A stretch of DNA of 64,000 nt from Aplysia californica (taxonomy: Eukaryota; Mollusca; Gastropoda; Aplysiida; Aplysiidae), in assembly GCF_000002075.1 (NCBI RefSeq), contig NW_004797412.1:1006515-1070514 (forward strand), written 5' to 3'. Within the stretch, counting starts at the first letter, position 1. Each line of letters starts with the position of its first letter. Below the pieces are notes generated by a model, which had not been told where the DNA came from, made no database searches, and saw nothing but the letters and a program-made list of their open reading frames with translations. A program made the position numbers and the translations under genes. Below are positions 10,305 to 19,714 of this stretch, piece by piece.

Positions 10305-10869
10305 CTATACGACAGACAGAATGAAAAAAAGTATGAGAAAACCACCAGATGGTCTTGTTAACCCATTGAACCCTTTCTCCTGTCAGCTGCTGACAAACTA
10401 CCAGAAAGCCAACTTAAACATAAACAAAAGTCAAGAAAGGACAGAAAAGCAAAAATACTTTTCAGAAGCAACACCAAGAGCAGGAGACAGACAGACAGGG
10501 CTGACTACTAGACCAGATATATCTCATTTATATTTTTGCGCCTAGAACCCTTTCTGAATTCAGTGGAGAAGATGGTCTTTGCTCCCAGCCCAAAGAAACA
10601 CAATGAATTTTAATACAAAACCACAGGTCTAAAAAGAAATATAAGTTACAGTTCCTGTCATAAGAGTAGGTAATTAATCAATCCCGAATCCTTCGTAAAT
10701 AGTAAAAGTGAGTCACTTTTGGAGCATTCTCCTATTTTGGCCCGAAGAGAACTGGATATGAATACTGACTGAAATACTCAGTATCGATGTTTTATCCAAA
10801 AGAAAGTGAGAGACGTCCTGCTATTTTTCAGTACAAAATGAGCAGTAATATTTCATGCGTTTTTAACAA

Positions 10870-10894
10870 GGGGGGGGGGGGGGGGGGGGGGGGG
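10870..10894. repeat. 25-nt poly-G run
   Basis: An uninterrupted G run followed within 40 bp by two more G6 runs on the same strand. Confidence 0.95.
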
Positions 10895-11264
10895 CGACCT
10901 TATAAAAATATGGGGGGTTTCAGGGGGGACATGCCTTCCTGAATTTAACCATAATTTGATATTTTGTAATTAGGTTTGATATCTCTTGCTCGCCGCGAGT
11001 CAGACATATCAGCATGCTTGTCGAAAAGCCATGAAGCTACAGAGAGCACCTAGCACACCTGTGATTGGCCCAAGTATAGATGACGTATTTCCACCATCTT
11101 TTTTTGTCGTCTTCCGGGGGTTCCCTAACGAGTTGACTAGAAAACTAAGGAATATGATAATTTGATTGAAGACTACAGTTCTTTTTCAAATAACTTGAAT
11201 GAAAATGAAGGTGACAAGTGTAATTGTAAGTATGAATATAAACTGAAAAGGGTGTTTATCTAAA

Positions 11265-12289
11265 CAAAGTGGCTATTCGGACCTGAGTCTGAATAGCCTC
11301 CCGTGGCTATTCGGACTCAAACATTAGGAGCTGTCAGGGGGAACAGTGCGGGCAAAGATATCAAATGACTGCACAGCAAACTGAGTTCGATCGGTGAACA
11401 TCTTGTCGTTTAAAATCATTAAATAATTTTCCTCGTCTTTGTTTACTGATTTCCAGTTTTCTGTACCTCCTCTTCTCCTCCCCAAACAAAGTTGTGAGCA
11501 CGCACACACACACAAAGCAGTCGGCAATGAAACCAACCTCGTGTCCCCTAGTGACGTAGCCCATCACGTGCTAAGCGGCAAAGCGGGCCCACCACGGCGT
11601 GGGACAAAAGAAATAAGAAGGATTGCAATATCTTGGTTTTGGTGCGGACAGTAGGAGCAGGAGAAACATTAGGAGCTGTCACTGTCAAGGGGGACGCAGG
11701 GCGGGCAGAAGAGACAGAAACCAGACCAGTAGAATTGAAGTTGGGGAATTTAGATGATTTTGAAGAGGGTGGAACTGGTAGAAAAAGAGTGCAGAAGAAA
11801 TTCCGTTTTGCCGGTATATCAGACGGACTCAGCCAAAAGTCAGGGTTCGGACCAATCAAAACCAAACTTTCACTAAACGAAACAGGAAACGAAAATGTCA
11901 AACGCCGACTGACTTCCAAGCTAAAGACCAAGAAGAGAAAAACAAGCTGATTCTGGCAGGTTGTGTTGTGCCCTGTTAAAGATATCAGATTTGAAGACTC
12001 CAGAAAAGATACATTCGTTAATGCGTGTATTTGTAGATGTGTTGATAGTAGAAGATCTTTTGATGAGGAGGCATGGGAGGCACTCCAGGAGCGCACTTCT
12101 ACCAAGAAGGAGAAAGATCTGCATGAGTGTTGTGATTGTAAGGAAATTGATGATGGTCGAATGAAGACGGTTGAATGTGAAAGCTGTTTAAGCTGTTGCC
12201 ATGGTCAAACAAACTGCCTGTCCGCTTCACATCCGGTACACCCGGTGATTGCGCACGCACGTTGGAGCTTGAGTCCGAATAGCCACAAC
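11265..12289. mobile_element. Inner element with GTGGCTATTCGGAC ends and a 10-bp target duplication
   Basis: The ends read CAAAGTGGCTATTCGGACC and, inverted on the right, GTTGTGGCTATTCGGACTC. The direct repeat TTTATCTAAA lies exactly outside both ends (11255-11264, 12290-12299). A 10-bp duplication is typical of Mutator-like (MULE) elements. It carries the two ORF pieces at 11690-11950 and 11951-12298 and no recognisable transposase. A 30-bp stretch around ACATTAGGAGCTGTCA occurs twice (11322 and 11666). Confidence 0.7.
11690..11950 (+). CDS. ORF piece 1 in the inner element, unknown basic protein
   Basis: An open frame without a recognised family. It is acidic first (LKLGNLDDFEEGG), then Lys/Arg-rich (GRKRVQKKFRFAGISDG, KRRLTSKLKTKKRKT), ending at a stop at 11948-11950. 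The basic tail could be a nuclear signal. It may be one exon of a gene fragment carried by the element. Confidence 0.35.
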   Translation, partial: GDAGRAEETETRPVELKLGNLDDFEEGGTGRKRVQKKFRFAGISDGLSQKSGFGPIKTKLSLNETGNENVKRRLTSKLKTKKRKTS

Positions 12290-12298
12290 TTTATCTAA
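11951..12298 (+). CDS. ORF piece 2 in the inner element, PHD-like zinc finger
   Basis: It follows an acceptor-like TGATTCTGGCAG. The frame reads LCPVKDIRFEDSRKD, then HECCDCKEIDDGRMKT, then VECESCLSCCHGQTNCL. The spacing CxC...CxxCx4Hx4C resembles a PHD-type finger, but the usual Trp before the His is replaced by Cys. The frame runs into the right terminal repeat (SPNSHNFI). It may be a captured host fragment or the element's own DNA-binding protein. Confidence 0.35.
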   Translation, partial: FWQVVLCPVKDIRFEDSRKDTFVNACICRCVDSRRSFDEEAWEALQERTSTKKEKDLHECCDCKEIDDGRMKTVECESCLSCCHGQTNCLSASHPVHPVIAHARWSLSPNSHNFI

Positions 12299-12752
12299 AT
12301 ATGTATCTTAATATACCTATCTTTGCCTTGTGTGAGTGGTTGTGTGTGTGTTTATGCGTGTGTGCATCTACCAACGTGCCCATGTGTGCATAATTGAATC
12401 TTCCCGTTTCTTAGTTCATGTGCGTGTGTTTGTGTGTGTATGTGAATGTATGTTCATCTATGTGAGTGCTTGAGAAATATGAGAGTGTCTGGAATGGCTG
12501 AGAAATACCAAAATGTACTCCAATTGTAAATTATGTTATACAGAATGGAAAGAAAGATCACTATTATTATGATGATGAAAGAATAACAATAAAGGGTAAT
12601 AGTGATAGATCTTGTCAACTTGTTAGGGAAACCCTGGAAGACGACAAAAATAAGATGGCATAAATACGTCATCTAAATATGGGCCAGTGCAAGGTGCTCT
12701 CTGTAGCTTCATGTGTTCAAAAGTAATTGTTTAGAAGATTCAACTTAGAACC

Positions 12753-13052
12753 AGAAGAGGCACTCTTTGAGAGAAGTGGTCCCGGCTTAACTCCATAGAA
12801 ATAACACTAAGACTTGTAATCGGAAACAAAAACGGAAGTTAAGTAAAAAAAAAGCTGTCTTCAATATATTTTTTTTTTTTTTATTCGACTTTAGAATTTT
12901 TTTCTACATCATTTTTTTCTTCATTGAGTGGTCTTTTCACCCTGGCAACTCAAGTCAGCTTTTTTACTCGACTTCTGTTTTCGTTTCCGATTACAAGTGT
13001 AATTTCTATAGAGTTAGGCCGGGACCACTTCTCCCGAAGAGTGCCCCAGAAG
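12753..13052. mobile_element. Foldback element with arms of about 100 bp
   Basis: 12753-12857 and 12956-13052 are inverted copies, sharing GAGAAGTGGTCCCGGCYTAA and CTTGTAATCGGAAAC. They flank a T-rich centre of about 100 bp. It has no coding capacity. Confidence 0.75.
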
Positions 13053-13091
13053 TACTCGTCAGTGAAGCCACACTCTATTATAGTATTAATT

Positions 13092-13130
13092 ACTCGAGTC
13101 CGAATATAGACAAAAATTATATTCGGACTC
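13092..13130. repeat. Palindromic GAGTCCGAATATA hairpin
   Basis: GAGTCCGAATATA and its inverted TATATTCGGACTC, separated by about 9 bp. The motif matches the inner half of the GTGGCTATTCGGACTC transposon ends. Confidence 0.8.
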
Positions 13131-13737
13131 TAAAATGAGTCCAGCATGACGTCCGTTCCGACTTCCGACCCTTGTTCCTAAATATTTCCAGCATTTATGA
13201 AACTTGTTTCGATAACAATCGAGATCTATCTAAACTGGCCCTCCCTGCATCATTAGTATGAACAGAACAACCAAGTTGAGTTGACCTTGCGGGGGCAAAG
13301 TTAATTATGTCGACCAATGAGACTGCGCGTAGCGATCATGCACTCTCGGCATGCTGTGGGAAGAGGTGTTGGGAAGAGGCCACGGCTGTCCATTTTGTGC
13401 GATGTGATTAAAGAAAAATTAATTACAGAAAAACTATAATACACAACAAAAAGAAATTTAACATGTGGAAAGATAATTTACGGTAGTGGTAGTGGCAGTA
13501 ATGATATGATGATGCTGTAGTGGTGGCGGTAGAAAGACTCTGAGGTGTCGGTCATTGTGTACTTACACACTGCCATTGGGCAATGAGAGTGCAGTCTTTT
13601 GATTTTTGACACAATTACACAGTCCTAATAGGTTATCTAGTAACTAAGTCTTGTTTTACATAAAATCCCCCGACGACTGTTATATTATGTAATCTCTTTA
13701 CACTCACATTTATAACTTATAATTCCTAGATCTAGAA

Positions 13738-13856
13738 GCTGAGTCCGAATATATAAAAGAATTTTTTCGGACCCAAGTCCAAATAAATAAATCCCATGTT
13801 CGGACTCGAGTCTGAATAGATAAAAAAATCTAATCGGACTCGAGTTTGAATACAGC
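13738..13856. repeat. Cluster of CGGACTC palindromes
   Basis: Four copies of GAGTCCGAATA or TTCGGACTCGAGTCTGAATA-type sequence lie within 120 bp in alternating orientation, with T- or A-rich spacers. Confidence 0.75.
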
Positions 13857-14641
13857 CGGCCTTATTAATTAGATCTAGTTGAGGCCAAAACCGGATTGGA
13901 TTATCCCACTTTTGGGAGGGAAGTGGCTATTCTCACCCCGTGTGAGACTTGCCAGCATTGGCTATTCTCACCCAGTGTGAAACAAGACGTTTTTCCTAAT
14001 TTCTGAATACTGTCTATCAGTGTATAGCAATGACCACGAAAAACCTTTTTGAGTCAGAGATGTGTTTGCAAATAGGTGCATTATGTAGCTGTATCTTCAC
14101 AGAGCATGGAACTTTTTGAATTTTTGAAATCCATCAATAGACAAAAAAGTTACGAATTTTTTAATCAATTTATTTTTCTTACACTTTTATATTCATATAT
14201 AACTAGCTGGGCCCCCTTTCGATGAAAGGAATGATCGGAGCATTAACATCAACTGAAAGTCATTGACCTATTATAGTTACACTCTACTGGAATGGAGCAA
14301 TAAATCTTGAGAGGTGAAAAAAATTTAGAAGATTTAGATCTATACTCTCAAAACAAAATGCGCCTCGCCACGAAATATCACTTCCGGATTTTCTAAAATT
14401 ACAGAGACAGAAGCGTCGACCTACAAAAGCGATCGGCGAAATAAAGAAATTAAATTTTTTGCAGCAAAACTGTCACAAAACTGAAAAAAACCAAGGGTGT
14501 CATGATCTGGAGAATATTTTAAAGAATATTTTAGCGAAAACCGCATGTCGATCAATGCAACCATTAAAAAGCCTTTCGAATAGCAAAATTCGGCATCCAC
14601 AATTGATAATAGATGAATAGAACCCAAAATATGGGACGTTC

Positions 14642-15065
14642 TTTGGTGAGTTTTGAGACAATATTCGTGATAACTCGCTCATTTCTCGGAGTATTTAAAT
14701 GAAACTTGGCAACCCAGTACATTTTCTACTGCAGAATCTAGTCCTGCTTTCAGATTTTTCATAGCTATCCTACTTTTTGAAGACGTTTATAGGTAAAAAT
14801 GTGGTGGTTTTCGGTGTGTTTTGAGACAATATCTGTCATAGCTCGCCTATTTCTGGGAGTATGTAAATGAAACTGGGTAGTCTAGTACAATTTTTAATGC
14901 AGAATCTAGTCATGCTGTCAGATTTTTAATATCTATCATACTTTTTCAGTTGTAAAGACATTAACAGGTAAAAAAGTGGCGTTCTTTACAGATTTACAAA
15001 GATTATCAGTCATATCTTCTTCTCAAGTCATGATATTTGAATGAAGCTGGGCAAAATAAAAGGTT
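14642..15065. repeat. Tandem repeat of about 170 bp inside the 2.6-kb element
   Basis: Two clear units begin GTTTTGAGACAATATYYGTC at 14649 and 14818 and share GCAGAATCTAGTC and TTACAGATT-like stretches; a third is weak. Confidence 0.65.
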
Positions 15066-15667
15066 CATCCTTGCCAAGCATTGCTCTGGATCAATTTGTC
15101 CAAAAATGTAAGTCGAGAACTGGATTTGTTAGACTAATGCATACTTTGAAATAGAAAATAAGATCATCTCTGTGTATATCCATTGTTGGACAGTGTCCTA
15201 TTGTGTGGTAGATTAAGATGTGTTTAGATAATATAGTTTACAAGTCATGGGAATATTTCGCATACGTGTTGGCTACAACTCATACTATAAATGTAACATA
15301 TTTACACCCCCCCCCACCCTTCTCTCTCTCTCTCTTTCACGCACACACACACACACACACATGCGCACACTCACGCACGCACGCGTGAACGATAACAATG
15401 TATAAACGGGACTACCTTCCCGACTGGACTAAATAAGTACCATACTCTTTAATAACAATCTTAATGCCTCACTTTTCCAAATAGAGCAAACAGGATGAAT
15501 CCAAATGTGTGCTTTCCCAAGAGGGGGGAATAGGCTTTCATATAACGCAAACACAATGCCATACACCACTTCTCAAGATGTTTGCTTTTCTGTTTCTATT
15601 CTTCTGTCATGCAATCAAGCAAATAAAAAGGACTACATCTATTGTATTGTGACTAAAATGCAACAAA

Positions 15668-15745
15668 AATGCAAGTTATCAAGGCCCCCGTTTAGTTTTC
15701 AAGTATCCTCCCCCCCCCACCCCCCACCCCCACCCCCCACCCGTT
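15668..15745. repeat. C-rich low-complexity stretch
   Basis: C6-C9 runs separated by single A or AC inside the 2.6-kb element. Confidence 0.85.
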
Positions 15746-16656
15746 CCGGCCTCGATTGTAGCGCCTGAGGTGACCGATGGCTGATGATGTCACTCAGTGG
15801 AAATTTCCCAGCCGCCGGTTGTGCACCCAGCAAGCACAAATGGCAAAGCCACTTTTCCCTTAGTTACTCCCACATTTTTTAAAATTACGAAAAAAAACGC
15901 TAAACACAGAAGCATGAAATCTTAAGGGAATAAAGAAAAATTACAACTTATCAGTCAGTTTGACAAATCACAGCTCCGAAAAACTTCAATGCGCACCCCT
16001 TTCGCAAATGCTTTCGACTGCTTCTTGGATGGATACAAAGTTATCAATCTCTGCATACTATGAGATAGACCTCTTTTCTGATTGGCTGCCAAGTTTAATT
16101 CATATCCATTCAGAAGAAGCGGCGTGAGAGCGAGTTGAAGACAACAACCTTTGCGTTAGTTCGACCCATGAAACACCCCCGTGGCGGGGGCCAAATATCG
16201 ACAGAACAAAACGCGCTCGGTGGGCATTGCTAATGATCAAATTGACAAAAACAAATTTTAAAAATGATGTTATAGGTCAAAAATTTTAAAATTTGGTCGT
16301 CTATAAAGATGCTACAGCTATTTCACTTTTCATATCGAGCCGAACTACGCAGGTCGCCATTTCATGATTTTGCCCGGAAGTTCTTGCTACTCCTCCCTCT
16401 CTCACTGCCTGCAGACATTTAAGTGCTCTAGAACGTTTATTCAATGTTCACGGTGTACGCTACACTGGTTGGCCTATCACGGTGAACGCACACCGGGTGA
16501 GAATAGCCAAAAGGCTGGCCTGCGCTATAATAGAATAGCGGTGGCCTTTTGTTGGGAGACTATTAACTAGGTCTAAACTGTAAACAACAGAGTAGGTCAG
16601 TAGGGATTATACGTAATGGAAGGATGAAGCAACACCTATGACCTATTCCTGTGAGG

Positions 16657-17161
16657 AAGTGGCTATTCTCACCCGCCCGGAAGTTCTCGCAAGATCAACT
16701 CCTCCCCTCTTCTCTTTCTCTCTACTCTCTGTCTCTTTCTGAATACTGTCTATCTGTGTGGACGATCAAATTGACCAATACAAAGTTAAAAAATGATGTT
16801 AAAACACAAAAGTAAATTAATTTGGTTGTCTACAAAGATGCTACGGCTATTTAACTTTTCGAATCAAGCCGAACTACGCGGGTCGCCATTTTGTTTTGCC
16901 CGGAAATTCTCGCGCTACTCCTCTCTCTCTTTCTCTCTCTCTCTCCACTGCCCACAGACAAAATTGTACGCTTTTAGTAGGCTACAGTTGTAATGGAACG
17001 TTTGTTCACGGCACAGAATTCTACAATTTTTCTGTTATCACAGTGTAGAATTCTGTGGTTTAGGTTAGGGTGAACGCAAAATTTGGTGAACGCGCACCGG
17101 GTGAGAATAGCCACAAGACTCGCCTGCACTATTCTCACTCCGGGTGAGAATAGAGGTGGCC
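16657..17161. mobile_element. 500-bp MITE with GTGGCTATTCTCACC ends
   Basis: It starts GTGGCTATTCTCACCCGCCC and ends GGGTGAGAATAGCCACAAGA followed by a second inverted module near GGGTGAGAATAGAGGTGGCC. The body shares TCTACAAAGATGCTACGGCT with the 2.6-kb element, of which it looks like a deletion derivative. Confidence 0.65.
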
Positions 17162-17974
17162 TTCCTGTGATATGAAGTGAAGTCTTTAGTTCGATAGAGA
17201 AAAGTCAGAAGTCTGGTGAAGTAGACCATCTAGTCAAGGATAGTCTAGAGTTCTTCGCTAGCCTGCCTAAAAACCTAAAACTAAAACTAAAGTAGAGACA
17301 GTACAACCATCAGAGTACTGGTCACGACTGGTGACTGGTGAGTGAGGCAGTTAGATTCTACTTCTAGATCTAGACTTGATCCCTATCTCGATTCTTGAAA
17401 AACTAGTCTGTTAGAATGAGCAGAATTTTACAAAACCCTTAACCTGGTGGAAGGAGCTTGCAGCTTTCTTTTCGGCATGTCTGTATGATTCCACTCGCAT
17501 CGATAGAGGGTTGTAAACAAACACACATGTGAAGTCGCAACAATAATACGGTTCGATTATTTCTTTCTTTTTTGACTAAATACACCTCACCGTTTGTATA
17601 TTTATAAAATTATACCCGGTTCTTTTATCGCCTTTGAACTCAAATAGCAAATTATCTATGAAAGAAATTGAGTTTTAAAGCATCACATTTTTTCATGATT
17701 ATTAAACATTACTGCATTGCTTTAAGTAATAAATTCTAAGGTATAAGACAAGAAATTAATGTATAAATGAATATATATGATTTACACTTTAAGTCAATGG
17801 CGTATAGGGAACCAATTTTACAGCACATAATAATTGATAAGAAATCTCTGTATGACATCACTTCCGATAACAATCATAACAACTCTTCGACAGGAAAATA
17901 ATCAATAACGAAGATGGAAGGGTGTACAAGAGAGTAAACAAGCAGGGGATACATAAGAGCACTATGTATAGCAT

Positions 17975-18031
17975 ATGATGACCGAGCTGTGCTTGAGAGA
18001 ATGGTATCAACTCATACAACACTCTACCTGA
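17975..18031 (+). promoter_or_regulatory. Overlapping upstream ORF at the RASAL start
   Basis: Two adjacent ATGs (17975, 17978) open a 19-codon frame that ends at TGA 18029-18031, past the main ATG at 18001 and out of frame with it. If the 5' UTR includes them, this could reduce initiation at the main start. Confidence 0.45.
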
Positions 18032-18068
18032 GGGTGTCCGAGGCGAAAGAACTGCTTGCCAAAGACTT
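18001..18068 (+). CDS. RASAL1: RASAL exon 1: start of C2A
   Basis: 68 coding nt encoding MVSTHTTLYLRVSEAKELLA then KD, with donor GTAAGT. Asp22 is the first Ca2+ ligand. The A at -3 and G at +4 around the ATG make a good initiation context. The codon split TT/C joins exon 2 as Phe. Confidence 0.85.
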
Positions 18069-19656
18069 GTAAGTGGTCTGCTGTGTTCAGAGTTGGCTAC
18101 CCTTAGCTGCCTTCTTTTCTCTTTCAAGTTACAACCAACTGGCTTTGATGGTTCCAGTCATGCACATCGATTGTGCAGTAACTTGCACGAGCATGGATAT
18201 TTTCAACCCACAATCTTGCAAGCGTTCGTGATTTATGTTTTGCACGTATATATTAAATCTGATATGCAGTTTAAACTGGATGTGTGCATGCTTGATTTTG
18301 AGTTCTGTTTTTAACATTTGTTTCAATTACAGGATATTTTGTCATGCTCTGCATTGTCATTGATTGTTTAATTATTTGTATAAGAGACAGAATCAGATCT
18401 CCACCAGGTACACCTAAGGATGAGTGGCTTTGAATACAAACTTAATTTTAGATTTAATCATAGGTTTAACTTGTACACACTTTTTTTGTGGGATATTATA
18501 ATTTAATCAATTTGAGTCAGGTAACTTGGTAATGAATGTCTAGATTTGGATCTATATTGCTTCTTTCCCTCAGAAAAAAAAATAAACTGTTTGATTACAA
18601 CGATGCCATGTTACCTTCAATGAAATGACGGTAAATCAACAAGAAATAAAGATGGTTAAATATTTTGTTCAACGGCGAAGATGAAAGAAGTGCGTAAGCA
18701 AAGTAGGGTCATGCTGCTTCAGGACCAACTAGAAAGCGAGGGGGCCGAAATACTCTGATCAATGTGCATGAAATTCAGGACCCGAGGGATAGGGGTTAAT
18801 TTCCTGGGGTTTGGGGTTACATCATTGTCATTTTTTATGTTTTTATTATATATATATGCCCTGTTTATGGACATAGATTCTTTCACCTGAAAAAATATTT
18901 TAGTTTTCTTTTTAACAAGATTGATTCTATATCTAGTTCTATATATATATTTAGAAAATTGTACCAGTGTGACAACTAGTGGCAAGATTGTGACATCTTA
19001 TTCTCTCGATTGGCTGGTTTGCATTGCTCTGTGTAACCATGACCCTTTTCTTATTCAAGGGTCTTTGTCATTGTTGATGTCATTTATACACTTTGCTCCT
19101 TTCATTTACCTTTTTTGTTGCTCTGACTTTCTCTGATAAAGACTTCTCCTCCTCTTTTAAAAAAAAGTGGTCCACATATGTAGTTTTTGTTTCATGGAGT
19201 TCTCGTTCTGGCATGAAATTTATTATGTGAATTGTGCTGAGGTTGTTTTTAGTAGTGTCAAATTAATGTTATAATTGCATGGTTAGTTAGAGAATCTCCA
19301 CATGTACACTGTATATATATATAATTTATAACTTTTTTTTTCCAAAGACTATTTTTGCAAAACTAAATTTTTTATTAATATTATATTATTAGTGTATGCA
19401 TTGTTTGATGGCACTTTAAAATGGCATTTTTCTGTTTCTTTTCCCCAGCAATGGAAAAAGTGACCCCTATTGTGTCATAAAGGTGGATAATGTTGTTACT
19501 GCCAGGTGAGACCTCATATCATCATTGTATGTCTTCTTACATAGATATAGCACTGTATTTTTTCTTTCTTTAATGTTGTGTATCTCTCTGTCTCTGTCTC
19601 TGTATCTCTGTCTCTCTCTGTCTCTCTGTCTCTCTGTCTCTCTGTCTCTCTCTCTG

Positions 19657-19714
<58 letters not shown>

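Larger units (their letters stand above)
11030..12713. mobile_element. Outer DNA transposon with inverted ends of about 105 bp
   Basis: The left arm (11030-11140) begins CATGAAGCTACAGAGAGCAC and continues through a TAGATGACGTATTT segment and CTTCCGGGGGTTCCCTAAC. The right arm (12609-12713) is its reverse complement at roughly 85% by eye. Without the 1.0-kb insertion inside it, the element is about 650 bp. No transposase is visible. Confidence 0.7.
13922..16540. mobile_element. 2.6-kb element with GTGGCTATTCTCACC ends
   Basis: The left end carries two copies of GGCTATTCTCACC 34 bp apart; the right end carries the inverted GGTGAGAATAGCC. Its right 300 bp (16230-16515) matches the smaller element at 16657-17161. 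The interior is AT-rich with a tandem repeat of about 170 bp and has no convincing ORF, so it is probably non-autonomous. Confidence 0.6.
10305..18000. other. Divergent intergenic region, nested DNA transposons
   Basis: It lies between NLE1 exon 2 (minus) and the RASAL start codon (plus). Most of 11030-17161 is inverted-repeat elements, listed separately. Both promoters and the missing NLE1 exon 1 must lie here, but no core promoter could be assigned. 17162-18000 shows nothing recognisable before the RASAL 5' UTR. Confidence 0.7.

Noticed and set aside
10142-10345. Upstream Met at 10345 as NLE1 start
   Set aside because: The residues before 10304 are intron sequence (pyrimidine tract and TATAG acceptor), not similar to Notchless.
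11548-12105. 185-codon minus-strand open frame
   Set aside because: It is antisense to the two plus-strand frames of the transposon, crosses the acceptor-like site and shows no known family.
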